Origin: Luzula sylvatica
Lineage: Eukaryota > Streptophyta > Magnoliopsida > Poales > Juncaceae
NCBI GenBank assembly: GCA_946800325.1
Contig: OX326957.1
Span: 248,001-312,000, forward strand
Direction of reading: 5' to 3'
DNA length: 64,000 bases
Under the pieces are notes generated by a model that was given only the letters and a program-made list of their open reading frames with translations, was not told the origin of the DNA and ran no database searches. This document shows positions 48,001 to 59,932 of the stretch, piece after piece. Position 1 is the stretch's first letter. Every line of letters begins with the position of its first letter. Made by a program: the position numbers and the translations under genes.

Positions 48001-49579
48001 AACGGGAGCTTTTTGAGTTCATACTTGTTGCCCCAATTTTTCTGTTTGACAAGCCCTGTGTGTAAGAAAAGAACAAAAATAAGCAAAGACATGAGTCGTC
48101 AATTTGATTAAAAAAAGGTTTCGATTGTTTCTAGAATCTTAAGAATAACTACCCTAAGTGTATTTTACCTTGATTAACATTTGAGCCACATCTTCCTCGC
48201 AAGTGACATACTCATCAGTTAGATTTTCCACGTGAATGCCATTGATATCATCTTCTCTGATCTGCAGTTGGTATATCAGAATTGATTACAAATCAGCACA
48301 TATAACATGTAAAAATAGTATATAGTTCATTAAAGAATAGCAATCTCACAAACCTGAAGGTCCCTTTGAGTTGGATCTAGTAGGTCATTAATTTGCTCAT
48401 TATATATCTAAAAAAGGGCAAGAACATAGTATTCAATATCTTATCAAATAGTATATTGATATAATAAAACAAAACAAAGAGCTGCTACTCACCTCGAGAA
48501 AAGAGCATCTACATTGGTAATTAATCTGCTTTTGTCCCGAAGCTTCTTTTCTCTGCATGATGGAATTGAGTTGAACCAAAAATATTATCATCCAGAATGC
48601 TTTCACAAAAAAACATATAAATAGTAAATAGAAATTATACCTTTTCAATTTCAGAGAATAGCATGCGAAAGAAACGAGGCACCAAGCCCATCTTAGCAGA
48701 AAGAGAGTTGTCCCCAAACATTGCACTAGGTGGCCCCCACATTGTGTGAGTTTTTCCTGTTCCGGTCTATCAAACAATTTGATTTGACACGAGTTATAAC
48801 ACCAAAAGAAAAGAAAGAACGATTAAGCTCGTATGAACGAGAATAAGTATGAACCTGTCCATAAGAAACCAAAGAAGTGTTGTAACCGGCTAAAGCATTG
48901 TGGACCAAAGGAACGCCTATTGACTCAAATACCTCCACCTGATATGAATATGCATACAGTCCATATATAAATCAAGTAATCCATTTCTTGAATCGAAGTG
49001 TGTTCTAATAAAATGTAACGAGGGGAAATATACCTGATTAGCTTGAGGACCGAAAACTGAATGGAAATTGAAGGTGCGATCGCCAATTGTCAATGCTTGA
49101 TCAGATACTTTATGCACTATTCTATTGTTTTCATTCGCAGACAGTACTCTGACAGCAACCTGACATACAAATCGAACCACAAAATCATTTTACATACCTT
49201 CTAGGATTTAAAAATTCATAGAAAGAAAGGTCAGACCCTTAACATTCAGAAATTCAGAGAATGAAATCATAGAAATTGAAAATAAATCTGATAAAATCCG
49301 AACCTTAACAGACGCATCAGAGTGACAAAGAAGGGGATCGATGGAGGCTTCTTCTAGCTTCAGAACACTGTTAGTTTTAGGGATTGATACGGAGAGACGA
49401 TGAGATTTAGAAATAGAAGGGGATTGAATATGGAGCGGGAGCTCAAGATTGGGATGGAGAGGAGGTGTGTTCTCCTGGCCATCGGATCTGGATGATTTAG
49501 AGACGGGAGACTTGGACTTGAGGCCGGAGCCATTCGTTCTGCCTGGTGGCGGCGGACTGAGCACTCTTAGAACCTCCAT
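45013..49579 (-). CDS. Plant kinesin-12 family motor protein (KIN-12F-like)
   Basis: Sixteen exons join in frame to 1,031 residues: 49579-49304, 49159-49034, 48938-48855, 48766-48641, 48552-48493, 48407-48354, 48261-48169, 48055-47960, 47873-47725, 47645-47496, 47400-47271, 47189-46458, 46262-46164, 46079-45984, 45911-45327, 45252-45013. A Ser/Pro-rich head of about 90 residues precedes the motor. The P-loop GQTGTGKT is at 161-168 and switch I NSKSSRSH at 286-293. Switch II is DLAGLD (324-329) instead of the usual DLAGSE. A neck and a Ser-rich linker with CSSCKK are followed by long coiled coils and a tail with [15 protein letters not shown], typical of KIN-12. The family works in the phragmoplast during cytokinesis. 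Intron 12 has a GC donor (AAG before GCAAGT). Assignment to 12F is from length and switch II and is less certain than KIN-12. Confidence 0.9.
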
Positions 49580-50144
49580 CACTTCCACTTTCACCTGATA
49601 AGTTCAGATCGAGAGAGTAGATTCTAGATTTGGGAATGGAAGAGAGAAAAACTGATGGAGATGTAGATTTGGCAGTTCAAAATTCAAATGAGTGTAGGCG
49701 GCGATTTCAATTCAATTCAAATTAAGTCTGGGACCACACACGCGCCCATGTGTGTGTGCTGTACCGCCATCATACGATTTCTTAAATTGTTCCTACACAT
49801 AATGTCCCTCAGCGATACTGAAATATAATGTAGATGAGTTTGTAAAAGATAGAAGAGAATTAGAGACCACTTCCTCTTGTTGGGCCAGGCCAATACTTGG
49901 GGGGCGTACTTACTCTCCTGGGCCAGGCCAATACTTGAGCGCACTTGACATGTTTGCTGTTTGGAATCTCGGTTCGGTGGCCGTGTGCCGTGTGACGGGG
50001 TGCGCGTATGCGGATTCCCCGCCAATCAAAAGAGGCTACTGCTGACCGCACGATTCTCTTCCTCCCTCGTTGTTTTGTTTCCACTCATGACTCAAGTCAA
50101 TCTACTACTACTCCTCGGACCTCGCACACTCCACAGAGACGAAT
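49580..50144. promoter_or_regulatory. Divergent promoter between KIN-12 and RIQ genes, with duplicated TGGGCC motif
   Basis: The start codons are 565 bp apart. The exact 19-mer TGGGCCAGGCCAATACTTG occurs at 49881-49899 and 49919-49937, 38 bp apart. TGGGCC is the core of the plant site II element bound by TCP factors, found upstream of proliferation genes, which would suit a cytokinesis kinesin. The regulatory reading is inference; the repeat is direct observation. Confidence 0.6.
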
Positions 50145-51390
50145 ATGATGGAGCTAGTTGGAGTTCACAGCTTCGGAACGACGCTCTCCATTTCGCCCTT
50201 GCAACCCACCAGGAGTAGGACAGTTCCTCTCGTCAAAGCCATAGCGCCTCCGAGGTTCTCCATCACAACTAATGCCACCAAAAGGGTATGCAATTATCTA
50301 TCTATCTTTGCATTGCATGTACACTTACTTCTTTTCTATATCATAATTTCCACCCAATTTCGCCACCCACTTTCCTAGATCTACTCTCAATGGATTGCTT
50401 TGGGTTATAGATTTGATTAGATTTTGGATCATATATTCAAATTTGAAACCGAAACAAATTCTCTCTCGCATCGCATCCCCTAATTGCTAAACCAAGCAAA
50501 GCCTAAGTAAAGTAGTGACGAGAAATAATCATCTGAATTATTTTTAGTGCTTCATTCTAATTATATTTGAATTTTGTAAAAGCTCCTATATTAAATATTA
50601 GGGGGCTTCTATCATACACTCTTTTCCTTATCATACACCCATTTTCAAGGGTATTTGGAGTAATTATCCATTTATGAATATTTAAGGTAATATATCAAAT
50701 ATATTTATCAATTAATGTTTAACTAAATTGGAATTTTTTGTTGTTCATTTAAACCAAAATTTCCATAAAAAATAATTTTTATGATACACCTTTTTTACAA
50801 ATATAATTAATTGCTGAAATACCCAAAATACCCTTGTAAAAGGGTGTATGATAGAACTCCCCTAAATATTATTTGGTTGAAATAATAATCTATTTTAGGG
50901 AAATATACATTGTTTGTTAATTGAATTGTCTATTTTGGGGAAAAAAATAATATTACTAGCTCTTATACCACAGGGGACGGTCTTTCCAGTAGACGGGCCA
51001 GTTCAAGTGCTCAAAGATAACGAATCATCGCCTATCAAGCTCCTGACAAATGTGGAAAAACTACGACTCCTAAGCAAAGCCGAGAAAGCCGGCCTTCTTT
51101 CCGCAGCAGAAAATCTGGGGTTCTCTCTCTCCTCGGTAGAGAGACTGGGTCTTTTATCCAAGGCTGAAGAACTGGGCGTTCTATCTGCGGCCACGGACCC
51201 GGAGACTCCGAACAGCCTCCTCGTGCTGAGTTTGATCTTATTGGGAGTTGGCCCTCTTTGTGTGTACGTTGTACCGGAGACGTATCCGTGGGAGATAGCA
51301 TTGCAAGCCGTGGTCGCATTGGTCAGTGTCGTCGGTGGATCTACAGCCTTTGCGGCGTCTAGCTTTGTTTCCAAGTTGCAGAGCAACTAA
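50145..51390 (+). CDS. RIQ2: DUF1118 thylakoid membrane protein, RIQ1/RIQ2-like
   Basis: Two exons (50145-50285 and 50974-51390) give 185 residues. The first 45 residues are Ser/Thr/Arg-rich, a plausible chloroplast transit peptide. The mature part has two related helices, [18 protein letters not shown] (about 76-93) and [17 protein letters not shown] (about 104-120), then two transmembrane segments (about 128-147 and 153-175) split by PETYPWEIA, and an FVSKLQSN end. This is the DUF1118 family; Arabidopsis RIQ1 and RIQ2 are grana proteins that shape thylakoid stacking, LHCII organisation and energy quenching. Family assignment is firm; which of the two paralogues is uncertain, so the symbol is provisional. 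Start: two adjacent ATGs. The intron carries a MITE. Confidence 0.88.
50601..50862. mobile_element. MITE inside the RIQ intron, about 262 bp
   Basis: The left end GGGGGCTTCTATCATACAC and inverted right end GGGGAGTTCTATCATACAC match at 17 of 19 bases, and similarity continues to about 60 bp (ACAAGGGTATTT words). TA dinucleotides flank both ends, compatible with a Tc1/mariner-type duplication, but the context is AT-rich. A second internal TATCATACACCC word lies at about 50631 beside the left end. It does not touch the splice sites. Confidence 0.7.
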
Positions 51391-53209
51391 ATTATTATTA
51401 TATTATTTATTGTTGCTATTATATTCTTTTTTCTTTCTTTGTTTACGTTTTGTAAGAGATGCATTTTGGGGCCGTTGTTTTGTAATGTATTAATGAAGTA
51501 GTACTATATGAATAATAATACATCATGTAGGTTGTTAACTTAACTTATTATTTGTTTACTACAGTAAAATGGTAATACGTCATGTACTATATGAATAATA
51601 CATCATGTAGTCAAATTCACGCCCTGAATTATGAATTAACAATTTGTACTTCCATGCTTTTAGTGCATGTATTATCATACCTTCTGAACCCTAAACGAGA
51701 AGTAGATGAGGATCTCATTATTTTGGAGTGAGTTCTGAAATTGATTGAATTATGTATATTGTTCTTTATATGTTTGATTTGAATACTAAACCATTAATTA
51801 CTAATTAATCAAAGTGGAGCTGTTTTCCATTTATTGTACTAATGAACTGGACTCTAAGATACCGGAGAGAACTAAAATTATCATTTTTTCGCAAAATAAC
51901 AAGTATCATTTTTTCGCAAAATATAAACCTTTCGGTGACGAGCAGGAGCTAAGACGACATCACTGCCTAAAAGATATGCGCATGTCTGCCTCCTTGCTTG
52001 GTAATGGACGAGTGAACACGCAATTTACGCAATTTTCCTCCACGTATAGACGAAAGACATTAATGCATTGGTAAAAATTGTATTAAAAATATCATCTTAT
52101 CATTTTATTTGAATAATAAAAATATAATTTTATTAAATTTAGGTACACTCATGAGGGAATGGACGAGACGGGAGTTTTCAAACGCGGAACAAACTCAGAA
52201 TCCATGTTTTGTGATATTTTACGTTTTTGCAGAGACGAATGTGATATTATTGTGATGTGCATACACATAAAATTCTGCCAAAAAAATAAATCTACTCATT
52301 TTAAGTGAGAAAAAAATGACTTATTCATTTTATGACATTTGCATCAGTAAGTTCATGATATTTTATGTTTTGCAAGGGCACGTGTGATATTATTTTTTAT
52401 TTTATTTAAGGCACATGTGATATTATTGTGGTATGCCTACACACGAAATTCTGCCAAAACAAAAATAAATCTATTTTCTTATTTAATAAGTTCTATAGCC
52501 TACAAATTATCCCAAAAAAAAAAAAAAATACTTACACTCATTTGTTAAATTAAAAATAACATTATGTTCGATAGATGAATTCATTATGTATATCAGACAA
52601 TCCTACAAAAATGTAAAAGATTAGCCTTAGATTAAATTTTTAGTATAAGTGATTAACATCATGGTCCATTCGCATTCATAAATAATTATACAAATAAACC
52701 TATATTATTAACTTACAATTAATAATAAATATATTCGTATTTATTTATCGTAAATGTTTTTTTACTTTATTTAGAATATCTCAAGTAAATGACGGTCTAG
52801 TTATGCAAAAATGCATGTGCAAATGTTGAATACAAGTCAATGAAATAGTTCAGATCTTACCTTATTTGGCATGATTTTAGTTTTTTCATTTTTATTTTAA
52901 GAAGCAAACGTAGTCTTTTATTTTTAAAAGTAGCATTTCTTTTAAAATCGAGAATATAATATTCTACTATAACAATTTTTTTGTCATCGTATTTTTTATA
53001 TTTTCAATAAACATCATCCATACAAATATAATATTTGTTATCTTACACTGTTGTTGACAAAAATATATTATTTTCGACATTAATATATAATTTTTGTATT
53101 GTTAATAAATAATTCTCCGCGTCAATAACATCACAAAATTATTTTTCCATTTAAGTTATTTTGGATATCAACATTACATTTTATAATCAATATATTATTT
53201 TAATATCAA
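51391..53209. other. Intergenic AT-rich sequence
   Basis: The RIQ 3' flank contains repeated ATACATCATGTAG words (51520-51610). The frame at 51814-52074 lacks a domain. Two related stretches at about 52200-52290 and 52340-52450 share TGTGATATTATTGTG and ACACA.AAATTCTGCCAAA, an old tandem duplication. No gene is supported. Confidence 0.5.
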
Positions 53210-54436
53210 CTAGCTTTGTGCCCGCGCAATTGCGCGGGATGTTTTTTATATAATTATTTACTAAGTATAGATAGATATAGATTTGAAGGACCAAAATGCA
53301 AATATAAAAAGGACCAAAACGTAAAATTTTAAAACAAAAAGGACCATAATGTAAATAAAAAGGCCCAAAATGTAAAAAAAAAAAAAAATTACAAATAGGT
53401 CCCTGACGACGTGGCTCATTGTGGGGGCAGCAAATTGTTCTACTTTAGTACTAAGTATAGATAGATATAGATTTGAAGGACCAAAATGCAAATATAAAGG
53501 ACCAAAATGTGAAAAAAAAAAGGAGGAAAATGTAATTTTTTTTTAAAAAGAGGACCAATTTGAGGCCTTTGGACCAAAATGTAAATTTTAAAACTTCGAA
53601 TGACCAAAATGCAAATATAAAGGGCGAAAATGTAAAAAAAAAAGGACCAAAACGAAATTTTTTTGTAAAAAAAGGACCAAAATGTAAAAAAAAAAAAAAT
53701 TGACAAATAGGCCCCTGGAGACGTGGCTCATTGTGGGGGCAGCAAATTGTTCTACTTTAGTACTAAGTATAGATAGATATATATTTGAAGGACCAAAATG
53801 CAAATATAAATGACCAAAATTTGAAAAAAAAGGAGCAAAATGTAAATTTTTTTTAAAAAGAGGACCAATTTGAGGCCCCTGGACCAAAATTTAAATTTTA
53901 AAACTTCGAGGACCAAAATACAAATATAAAGGATGAAAATGTAAAAAAAAGGACCAAAACGTAATTTTTTTTTTAAAAAGGACCATAATGTAAATAAAAA
54001 AAGACCAAAATGTAAAAAAATATTTTTTTTACAAATAGGCCCCTGGCGACGTGGCTCATTGTGGGGGCAGCAAATTGTTCTACTTTAGTACTAAGTATAG
54101 ATAGATATAGATTTGAAGGACCAAAATGCAAATATAAAGGACCAAAATGTGAAAAAAAAAGGAGCAAAACGTAATTTTTTTTTAAAAAGAGGACCAATTT
54201 GAGGCTCCTGGACCAAAATGTAAATTTTAAAACTTCGAAGGACCAAAATGCAAATATAAAGGATGAAAATGTAAGAAAAAAAGGACCAAAACGTAAATTT
54301 TTTTTAAAAAAAGGACCATAATGTAAATAAAAAAGGACCAAAATATAAAAAAAATATTTTTTTTTACAAATAGGCCCCTGACGACGTGGCTCATTGTGGG
54401 GGCAGCAAATTGTTCTACTTTAGTACTAAGTATAGA
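53210..54436 (-). mobile_element. Non-autonomous Helitron with tandemly repeated 5' ends, minus orientation
   Basis: The 3' end on the minus strand is CTAG (53213-53210) followed by T, with the palindrome CCCGCGCAATTGCGCGGG at 53221-53238. The outer 5' end TCTATACTTAGTACTAAAG starts at 54436, preceded by A. Inside, the same TCTATACTTAG word appears four more times (plus-strand ctaagtataga at 53261, 53451, 53763 and 54091, beside the outer one at 54426). This divides the element into units of about 190, 312, 328 and 335 bp. Each full unit repeats the conserved CCCACAATGAGCCACGTC segment and GGACCAAAATG minisatellite. There is one 3' end for five 5' ends. No coding frame. Confidence 0.85.
53451..54436 (-). 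repeat. Tandem array of three full-length about 312-335 bp Helitron 5' segments
   Basis: Junctions at about 53460, 53772, 54100 and 54436 share ACTTTAGTACTAAGTATAGA. The units are about 90 percent alike by eye, so the duplications are younger than the split from the 41.5 kb Helitron. Confidence 0.85.
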
Positions 54437-56006
54437 TATATACTTTGTTCTGTCAATATACCGTTTTTAATGATGATGCATCACTTCTACTACTAATATA
54501 CAACTGTATTTTTTTTATAGTAAATGGAGAATGCTCATATATTTCTCGTCCATTCATGTCTACTTGGATTGAATCAACAACCTCTCACGTAATATGATTT
54601 TTTTATGACACACACTCAGTGACTGCTGATCATTGGGTTATGAGTCCATTTGTTACAATTGTGCAATGTTAAATTTATATTAATTATTAGGAAAAAAAAA
54701 TTCTATGTCCCTACTAAGCTAATAAATTACATATTTATCCCTCTTAAATGATTAATATCATATTTATCTTCACTAAACACAATTAGTATGAATTTTATCC
54801 TTACTAAAATTTATATAATATCAAATTTATCCTTATAGTCACGATAACATTAAAATAATCCTAATTCAAGAGTTGTTCGGACCAGTAGATATATAGAAGC
54901 GAGTCAAATACTTAAATTATTTGATCACATAAAAATGTTATATTATTATGATCTCTCACTCAAGCAATTTAATTTAATAAAAATACTCACAAATTTAAAA
55001 CATAATAATTATGATCCCTCGTACGTAGAATTGATATGATTTCTCATGTACATACTCATGTTATATATTCTGAATAAAACAAGTACGATTGATATGAAAA
55101 TAAGATAAAGATTTTGTTATATTTCTCTTAACCAGCGTTAAGATTATTATTCTTTTGTTTTCCGAATTTGCTCCCTCGGGAATCCTGGATTCTCTTTTCT
55201 CCTCTTTGTCAATTGATATGAAAATCAAATAAGAAAGTAATTTCATATTTTGACTAAATCTTCTACATCAGTAATTTGATAATTTAACCAAATTTGTATG
55301 CCGTTCAATACTTCTTCATATCAGTATGGATAATATCAACTTAACCGAATCGTCTTCGGAGAAAAAAATATCCGGATCCGAAATTGTATTCGGATATTTT
55401 TATTCGGATCCGGATCCAATATTCGATATTCCGTTTTAGTGTAGGATCCAGGTATTATCCGAATTAGAATAGTTTTTCGAATCCGGTCTTCGAAATCGGA
55501 TCTGGACATTATATTTCTTTTACATGCATTTTTCTTATTAGTTGAAAAAATATAAATAATTAATGATTCAAAATCACAATTATAAAATTATTTTAAAATA
55601 TAATAATTTAGATTGTTTATATCGTAAATTATGTATATATATAATTAAGAAAATATTATGTATCACATAATAGTATTAAATTTAGATTGTTCATATAGTT
55701 TTAATATTATGTTTATATATATAATAAAAAAAATATATTATGTATGACATAATAATATTCAATTTAATATTCGAAAAAGATTTATATTCGTATATGTAAT
55801 CAAATGGGATCCGTGTCCCGACAATATCCAAATCGGATCCGTGTCCGGTTCAATCTCCGAACTACATTCGGATCCGGTTCGGATTTGGGTTGCTCTGTAG
55901 GGAGTAGGGGGATACAAATTCTAAGATCCCATTCTTGCTCTATTTGTAAATAGTTAGTACAAATAGCAATCAAGAAATGTTCTGAAGTGGCCGTTATTGT
56001 TGTTGG
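54437..56006. other. Intergenic region with TCGGATCCG-rich repeat
   Basis: AT-rich sequence with no gene. Between about 55365 and 55890 the words TCGGATCCG, CGGATATT and their complements recur at both ends of an AT-rich middle, like the subterminal zones of a hAT MITE, but no clear ends or target duplication were found. Confidence 0.4.
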
Positions 56007-58969
56007 ATGCGGAGTTTGTTTATTTTACTACCCCCGTTTACTCCCGGCACTCGACACTCGACACTCGACCCTCGACCCTCGACCCTCGAAAGTCGAAACC
56101 TTTGCCTTCCCTTCCGTCTCTCAATCGGAATTCGGGAAGACAAAATTGTTGAATTTCGACTGGAATAAGATTGACGAGGATGTGTGGAATCGCCCTTATT
56201 CTTTCACACGGAGAGGTCAAAGTATTGATTTCCATCAATCAAAACTAAATAGGAACCATTTTGTTAATTTTGGGTTTTCATTTCACAGGTAGAGGAGAAC
56301 AACCCATTATTAGAGGATCTTAAATCTTCTTTGCAAAGAAGAGGTCCTGACGGCCTAGGTTTAGCTAGGGTTTCTCTCTTCACCAATGGTAAAAGACGAG
56401 GCAGGGAAACTAAACAATCTCATTTTTTCACATATACCCTCAAACTCTTTATTTATTTATTTTTTTGTATACTTAGTTGCACGGGAACAAGTAAAGGACG
56501 AAGAAAATCTTTTGGAATTATGCTTGATTGGTGCAGAATTACAACTTAGGGGTGTAAATCCTGTATCTCAGCCCTTAATATCTCCTTTGGGAAATATTCT
56601 TGTTTTCAACGGTACGGTACTAATTTGCAATTATATTGTGTTTAATCTCAACGATCACATTAAATCATCTGCTGTTTTGTACCCAATTTGTGAAACAGGT
56701 GAGATATTTGGAGGGATTAATGTTTCTCCTGATCAAAACGATGCTGAATCTCTACTCGAAGAATTGGAACAAAAATCTATACCTGATACACTTTCATCAA
56801 TTAGGGGTCCATGGGCTTTTATATATTGGGAGGTAAATATAATTAGTAACTTATATAAATATTCAATGGTTATGTGCAATTGAATATGGTGTGTGTAGGC
56901 GAGTTCGAAAACAATTTGGTTCGGTAGAGATGCAATTGGAAGGAGAAGCCTACTGGTACATTGGCCCACTTCTGAAAACCCTAAATTTCTTCTCTCTTCT
57001 GTAGCCTCTTCTAATTTTGGTACGTCAAAATTACTTACATTTTCATATATGTTAAAACATTATATACCCATATTTTTTTTTTGGAAAAATAAAAAGGAAC
57101 AAATAATTATTGGGACGAAGTGAATTGCGGTATATACAGCTTATGTTTAAGCGAGACATATATAAATGAATCATTATCCAATAAAGTTAGAAACTATGAA
57201 TGGAAGGATCCTCTACTAATTGATTTGGTTAATTGGAAAAGAGAATATTCTGCTCCTGAAATACATGAAGATATTCCTGAAACAAATTCAGGTATATAAA
57301 TGTCTTAAAAAATGTCGAATATTATAATTATTTGCAAATAGAATATTGGTCTTATCTTATTCAAGTTTTTGTTTATTTTTATTATTCAGCATGTAGGGTA
57401 CTTGATGTGTTGAGACAATCTGTAATGAGAAGAACCATAGTTCAAGTACAAATACTCCTCAAATTTGTATTATTTCCAATTTTGCCAGACTAAATTTGTA
57501 ACTGGATACTGGACAGAGAGATGGAACTGGAGAGGAGCAAGAAGAAGGTGCGGCATCAGTAGCAGTTCTATTTTCAGGCGGGTTAGACTCCATGATACTT
57601 GCCGCATTACTACACCAATGCCTCGACACACAATGTATGTTTTTTTAACCAATTTCTTTACTTTAATATGATTGATGAAAAATATTTTTTGTGTTTATAA
57701 AAATGTTCTGGGCAGACACGATAGATTTGATAAATGTGAGTTTTGACGAGCAGCTTGCTCCTGATCGAGTATCGGCTAGGTCTGGTGTAATTGAGCTCCA
57801 AAAAATTGCCCCTTTTCGAAGGTAACTTACTTATTTTTGAATTTATACTATTTTTCATGTTATGTCATTAATTATAATATTATTATAGGTGGCGCCTAAT
57901 AGAGGTCGATTCCTGTCTGTCAGACTTAAAATGGGAAACCGAACATGTTATGTCATTGATTCATCCTTCAAAAACCTACATGGTATATTTTATAATTTAT
58001 TATTCATCCTTCAAATAATTTGCGGTACGTTTTTTGACTAATTTTGTAATACAGGATTTGAATATAGGTATAGCATTGTGGTTAGCAGCGAGCGGAGAAG
58101 GATGGGTGGATGGCAATCTTTGTAATTTGGAAGGAGAAAAGGGGCACAAGTACAAGTACAAGTCCAAATCAAAAGTACTACTTGTTGGTTCCGGTGCTGA
58201 CGAACAGTGTGCCGGTTACGGTAGGCATCGTACCAAATTCCGGCTTGCAGGGTAAATTCTCTTCGGGGAAATTTCAAAAAAAGATAGGGTTCTTTTTAAA
58301 AATTGAGGTATTTGGTTTTGGTTTAGATGGGGTGGTCTGGACGAGGAGATGAGGATTGATATGCAGAGAATATGGAAGAGAAATTTGGGCAGAGACGATA
58401 GATGTGTTTCTGACCGTGGCAAGGAGGTTTGCATACTTGTTTTTTCATTTTCATAGTTTTATATCTTATTAAATTATGTGCTATTTCAGGCTCGATTCCC
58501 ATTTTTAGATGAGGATGTGATACGAACTTTGTTGGAACTGCCTCTTTGGGAGGTTGCTAATTTGAACGAGCCAATTGGAACCGGAGACAAGAAAATTCTT
58601 CGACAGGTTTATATCATTCTTAGCCTCTTCCTTTTTGTTTCATTTTTTTGGCTTTAGATGTGTTTCCTTTTTGCAATGATAATTTAATTTTCTGTGGATA
58701 TTTTTGAAAGGTTGCAATGTTACTTGGATTAAATCAAGCTGCTCTTATGCCAAAAAGGGCAATTCAGGTACATTTGTTTATATCTGACCCGTGTTGGAAA
58801 ATTTGCATTTATGCCCCTTTAAAGCCTCAATATTATAATGCATTTTGGTATTTTTCTTCTCTAACAGTTTGGATCAAGAATAGCAAGGGAATCGAACAAG
58901 ATAAATTTTGGAAGCAATCGAGCGGCGAATCAGGCATCCGCTGGTAGCGTAGACATTGCTTCCTCGTAA
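56007..58969 (+). CDS. Asparagine synthetase domain-containing protein (ASNSD1-like), start codon apparently frameshifted
   Basis: Exons 2-15 join in frame for 543 residues: 56289-56388, 56477-56611, 56699-56832, 56899-57019, 57097-57291, 57390-57445, 57517-57634, 57716-57821, 57889-57982, 58055-58251, 58327-58426, 58490-58606, 58711-58767, 58868-58969. The glutaminase-type N-terminal half has [23 protein letters not shown] and [13 protein letters not shown]. The synthetase half has the PPi loop [26 protein letters not shown] and [10 protein letters not shown]. The order fits ASNSD1 proteins, not true asparagine synthetase. Exon 1 should begin Met-Cys-Gly-Val-Cys; C-G-V-C is encoded from 56008, but no in-frame ATG exists between it and the stop at 55951. 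The ATG at 56007 is out of frame by 2 bp. The exon 1 donor is uncertain (possibly after 56181). Confidence 0.8.
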
Positions 58970-59273
58970 TAAATCAAAATTGATGATTTTGAGACCAATT
59001 TTGTATGAGATTCATTCATTTTAAGCTGAACCAGCAACACATGACGTTATTAATTAGTGAAAAGCCATTTTTACTTGTCAAATTTCAAAAAAACACACAA
59101 GGTATTTAACGATACTGAATATGGATAAAAAAATATACATATTCAAAACCAAAATCTAGAGAATTGTCTTTTCAAGACCTCACTAAATCATCACATAGTT
59201 GATATGCATACAACATATAAATACTCAGTGAAGCCTTGCTCGATAAAATCTTGTGTGCAGAATAGAACCTTAA
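58970..59273. other. Convergent 3' intergenic region
   Basis: The ASNSD1-like gene (+) and the small membrane-protein gene (-) converge here. AT-rich; no other feature seen. Confidence 0.5.
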
Positions 59274-59932
59274 TCACTTGTCTGGGCTGCTGAAGAAACA
59301 TTCAAATATTAGTTTTAGTTCCAGCACTACAAAAAATGAACTCAATATCACAAGAAAGTAAAAAACACCTTAGAGATTTTTGCCTTGGCTTCATGCCGAT
59401 AATATTTTTCCATTTCTGCTGGTCGAACTTCAATCGATTGTCACTCCAACTGCGCAACATTATAAATGTAAAAAAATACAAATTAATTTGCACAATATTG
59501 TAAATTATGCTAGTTATCCAATACATTTTTTGTATTTTACTTTTCGAAATTCAGTTATCCCTTTGCTTGGAAAATGAATTGAAATTGAGTTATCCAAGAA
59601 CTTTTTTTACTGATTAATTTATACGGAAATTCTCAATCATGGTAACTGCTCAGTTTATTGAAACTCATAACAAGACAATTTATCTCAGACCCTAAAACCC
59701 TAAACAGGCAACAAATACAAAAAAAGATGGATAAAAAGGGAATAAATTATGGGTGAAAGAGAGAAGAAACTTACTTGAAAGGGAGATTTTTGTAGAGATT
59801 AGAGCTTTGCGAGTGAAACCAAGCGACGGCTGCAAATGCGAAGCAGCCAGTCCAAGTGGCAACCAAAGTTTCGGCGTCAGCTTGCGGCACACCCTTGTCA
59901 CCCCTATACGCCTTCTTCCACCAATCGTCCAT
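59274..59932 (-). CDS. Small 84-residue protein with one membrane helix, function unknown
   Basis: Three exons, 59932-59775, 59449-59369 and 59289-59274, join with GT-AG introns and consistent phase. The product starts MDDWWKKAYRGDKGVPQADA, has one hydrophobic segment (about residues 24-40, with CFAFAAVAWF), then a basic, polar end (LYKNLPFNWSDN, KFDQQKW, MKPRQKSL). There is no cleavable signal. Small proteins of this shape are common as accessory subunits of mitochondrial respiratory complexes, but I do not recognise the family, and location is inference. The clean three-exon model with a complete stop supports it as a real gene. It diverges from TAF8. Confidence 0.65.

Noticed and set aside
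51814..52074. Open frame of 86 codons after the RIQ-like gene
   Set aside because: No recognisable domain, no upstream leader features, and low-complexity surroundings; cannot be supported as a gene.
53261..54341. Minus-strand open frames rich in Phe, Leu and Tyr in the Helitron array
   Set aside because: They follow the tandem GGACCAAAATG repeats and share no homology with Rep or helicase proteins.
41554..54436. CRISPR-like array from regularly repeated blocks
   Set aside because: Repeats are long, degenerate and without unique spacers; ends identify Helitrons, and the genome is a plant's.
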